DNA of 34,579 nucleotides. Source: an uncultured Akkermansia sp. (GTDB lineage: Bacteria > Verrucomicrobiota > Verrucomicrobiia > Verrucomicrobiales > Akkermansiaceae). The position numbers and the translations under genes were made by a program. The stretch covers positions 1 to 34,579 of the forward strand of contig CANQBZ010000022.1 of assembly GCA_947589295.1 (NCBI GenBank). The letters are read 5' to 3'. Shown in pieces: positions 34,507 through 34,579 of the stretch (position 1 is the stretch's first letter; every line of letters starts with the position of its first letter). The notes under the pieces were generated by a model. It was not told the origin of the DNA. It was given only the letters and a program-made list of their open reading frames with translations, and ran no database searches.

Positions 34507-34579
34507 CGCAATCGGACAAAAATAAGTGCACCGAACGGGGAAAAAGAGGGCAAGAGATTTATCGTTTGGACAAAAATAG
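34507..34579. repeat. Right arm of 73-bp terminal inverted repeat
   Basis: Perfect reverse complement of 4-76. Going outward from the window, both ends enter the same sequence, beginning GCAATCGGACAAAAATAAGT. This fits two outward-facing copies of one dispersed element flanking the segment. Confidence 0.9.

Noticed and set aside
1..34579. Window as a complete plasmid or prophage
   Set aside because: No replication, partition, phage structural or integrase genes; content is chromosomal housekeeping, and the end repeats are inverted, not direct as in a circular contig.
1..34579. CRISPR array or tandem-repeat locus
   Set aside because: No regularly spaced direct repeats were seen on either strand; the lysine-codon repetition in rpoD is coding.

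Overview
This 34.6-kb window is a bacterial chromosomal segment, densely coded on both strands, with a Gram-negative cell plan (a five-POTRA BamA, a lipoprotein, a class A penicillin-binding protein). The gene set (classical menaquinone genes menC and menA, an S1-type sulfatase, MreB with RNase G, a sigma-70 factor with a very long lysine-rich N-terminus) suggests the PVC group, most likely Verrucomicrobiota and perhaps near Akkermansia. This is inferred from gene content; no search was run. There are no tRNA or rRNA genes and no CRISPR array.

Layout. 1-76: one arm of a 73-bp inverted repeat whose other arm ends the window. 131-317 (+): a probable 6S RNA. 335-4353 (-): bamA, a DUF2156 protein and a YkgJ-type Cys-cluster protein, closely packed. 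4439-7648 (+): mfd, convergent with ribD (-). 8958-9587 (-): a small lipoprotein. 9885-10829 (+): menC, convergent with the coupled operon pyrC, DUF3820, menA (-). 13183-14208 (-): fba with a clear terminator. 14707-17478 (+): rpoD. 17532-21364 (+): rimO and a class A PBP. 21433-22404 (+): an Abi_2/HEPN-type gene. 22497-23114 (+): tmk, overlapping tail to tail with a sulfatase that ends the mreB, rng, sulfatase operon (-). 27666-33278 (+): an RlmI-type methyltransferase, a KefB-type antiporter (ATGA overlap) and mutS. 33371-34282 (-): an IS30-family transposase lacking its N-terminal helix-turn-helix, followed by three strong hairpins and the terminal repeat.

The most notable pattern is promoter placement. 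For bamA, the lipoprotein, menC, pyrC, rimO, tmk and the RlmI-type gene, a -35/-10 pair lies so that the -10 box ends only 6-8 nt before the start codon. The transcript would therefore begin at, or within about 2 nt of, the start codon, and no Shine-Dalgarno sequence could be present. Several starts (lipoprotein GTG 9587, RlmI-type GTG 27666, tmk 22497, rpoD 14707, mutS 30753) are reassigned on this basis. The organism appears to make heavy use of leaderless mRNAs.

Functionally the region is mostly housekeeping: envelope assembly and shape (BamA, PBP, MreB), DNA repair (Mfd, MutS), transcription (RpoD, 6S RNA), translation and rRNA modification (RimO, RlmI-type, RNase G), and riboflavin, menaquinone, pyrimidine and dTMP metabolism. 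The accessory parts are the Abi gene, the sulfatase and the IS30 remnant.
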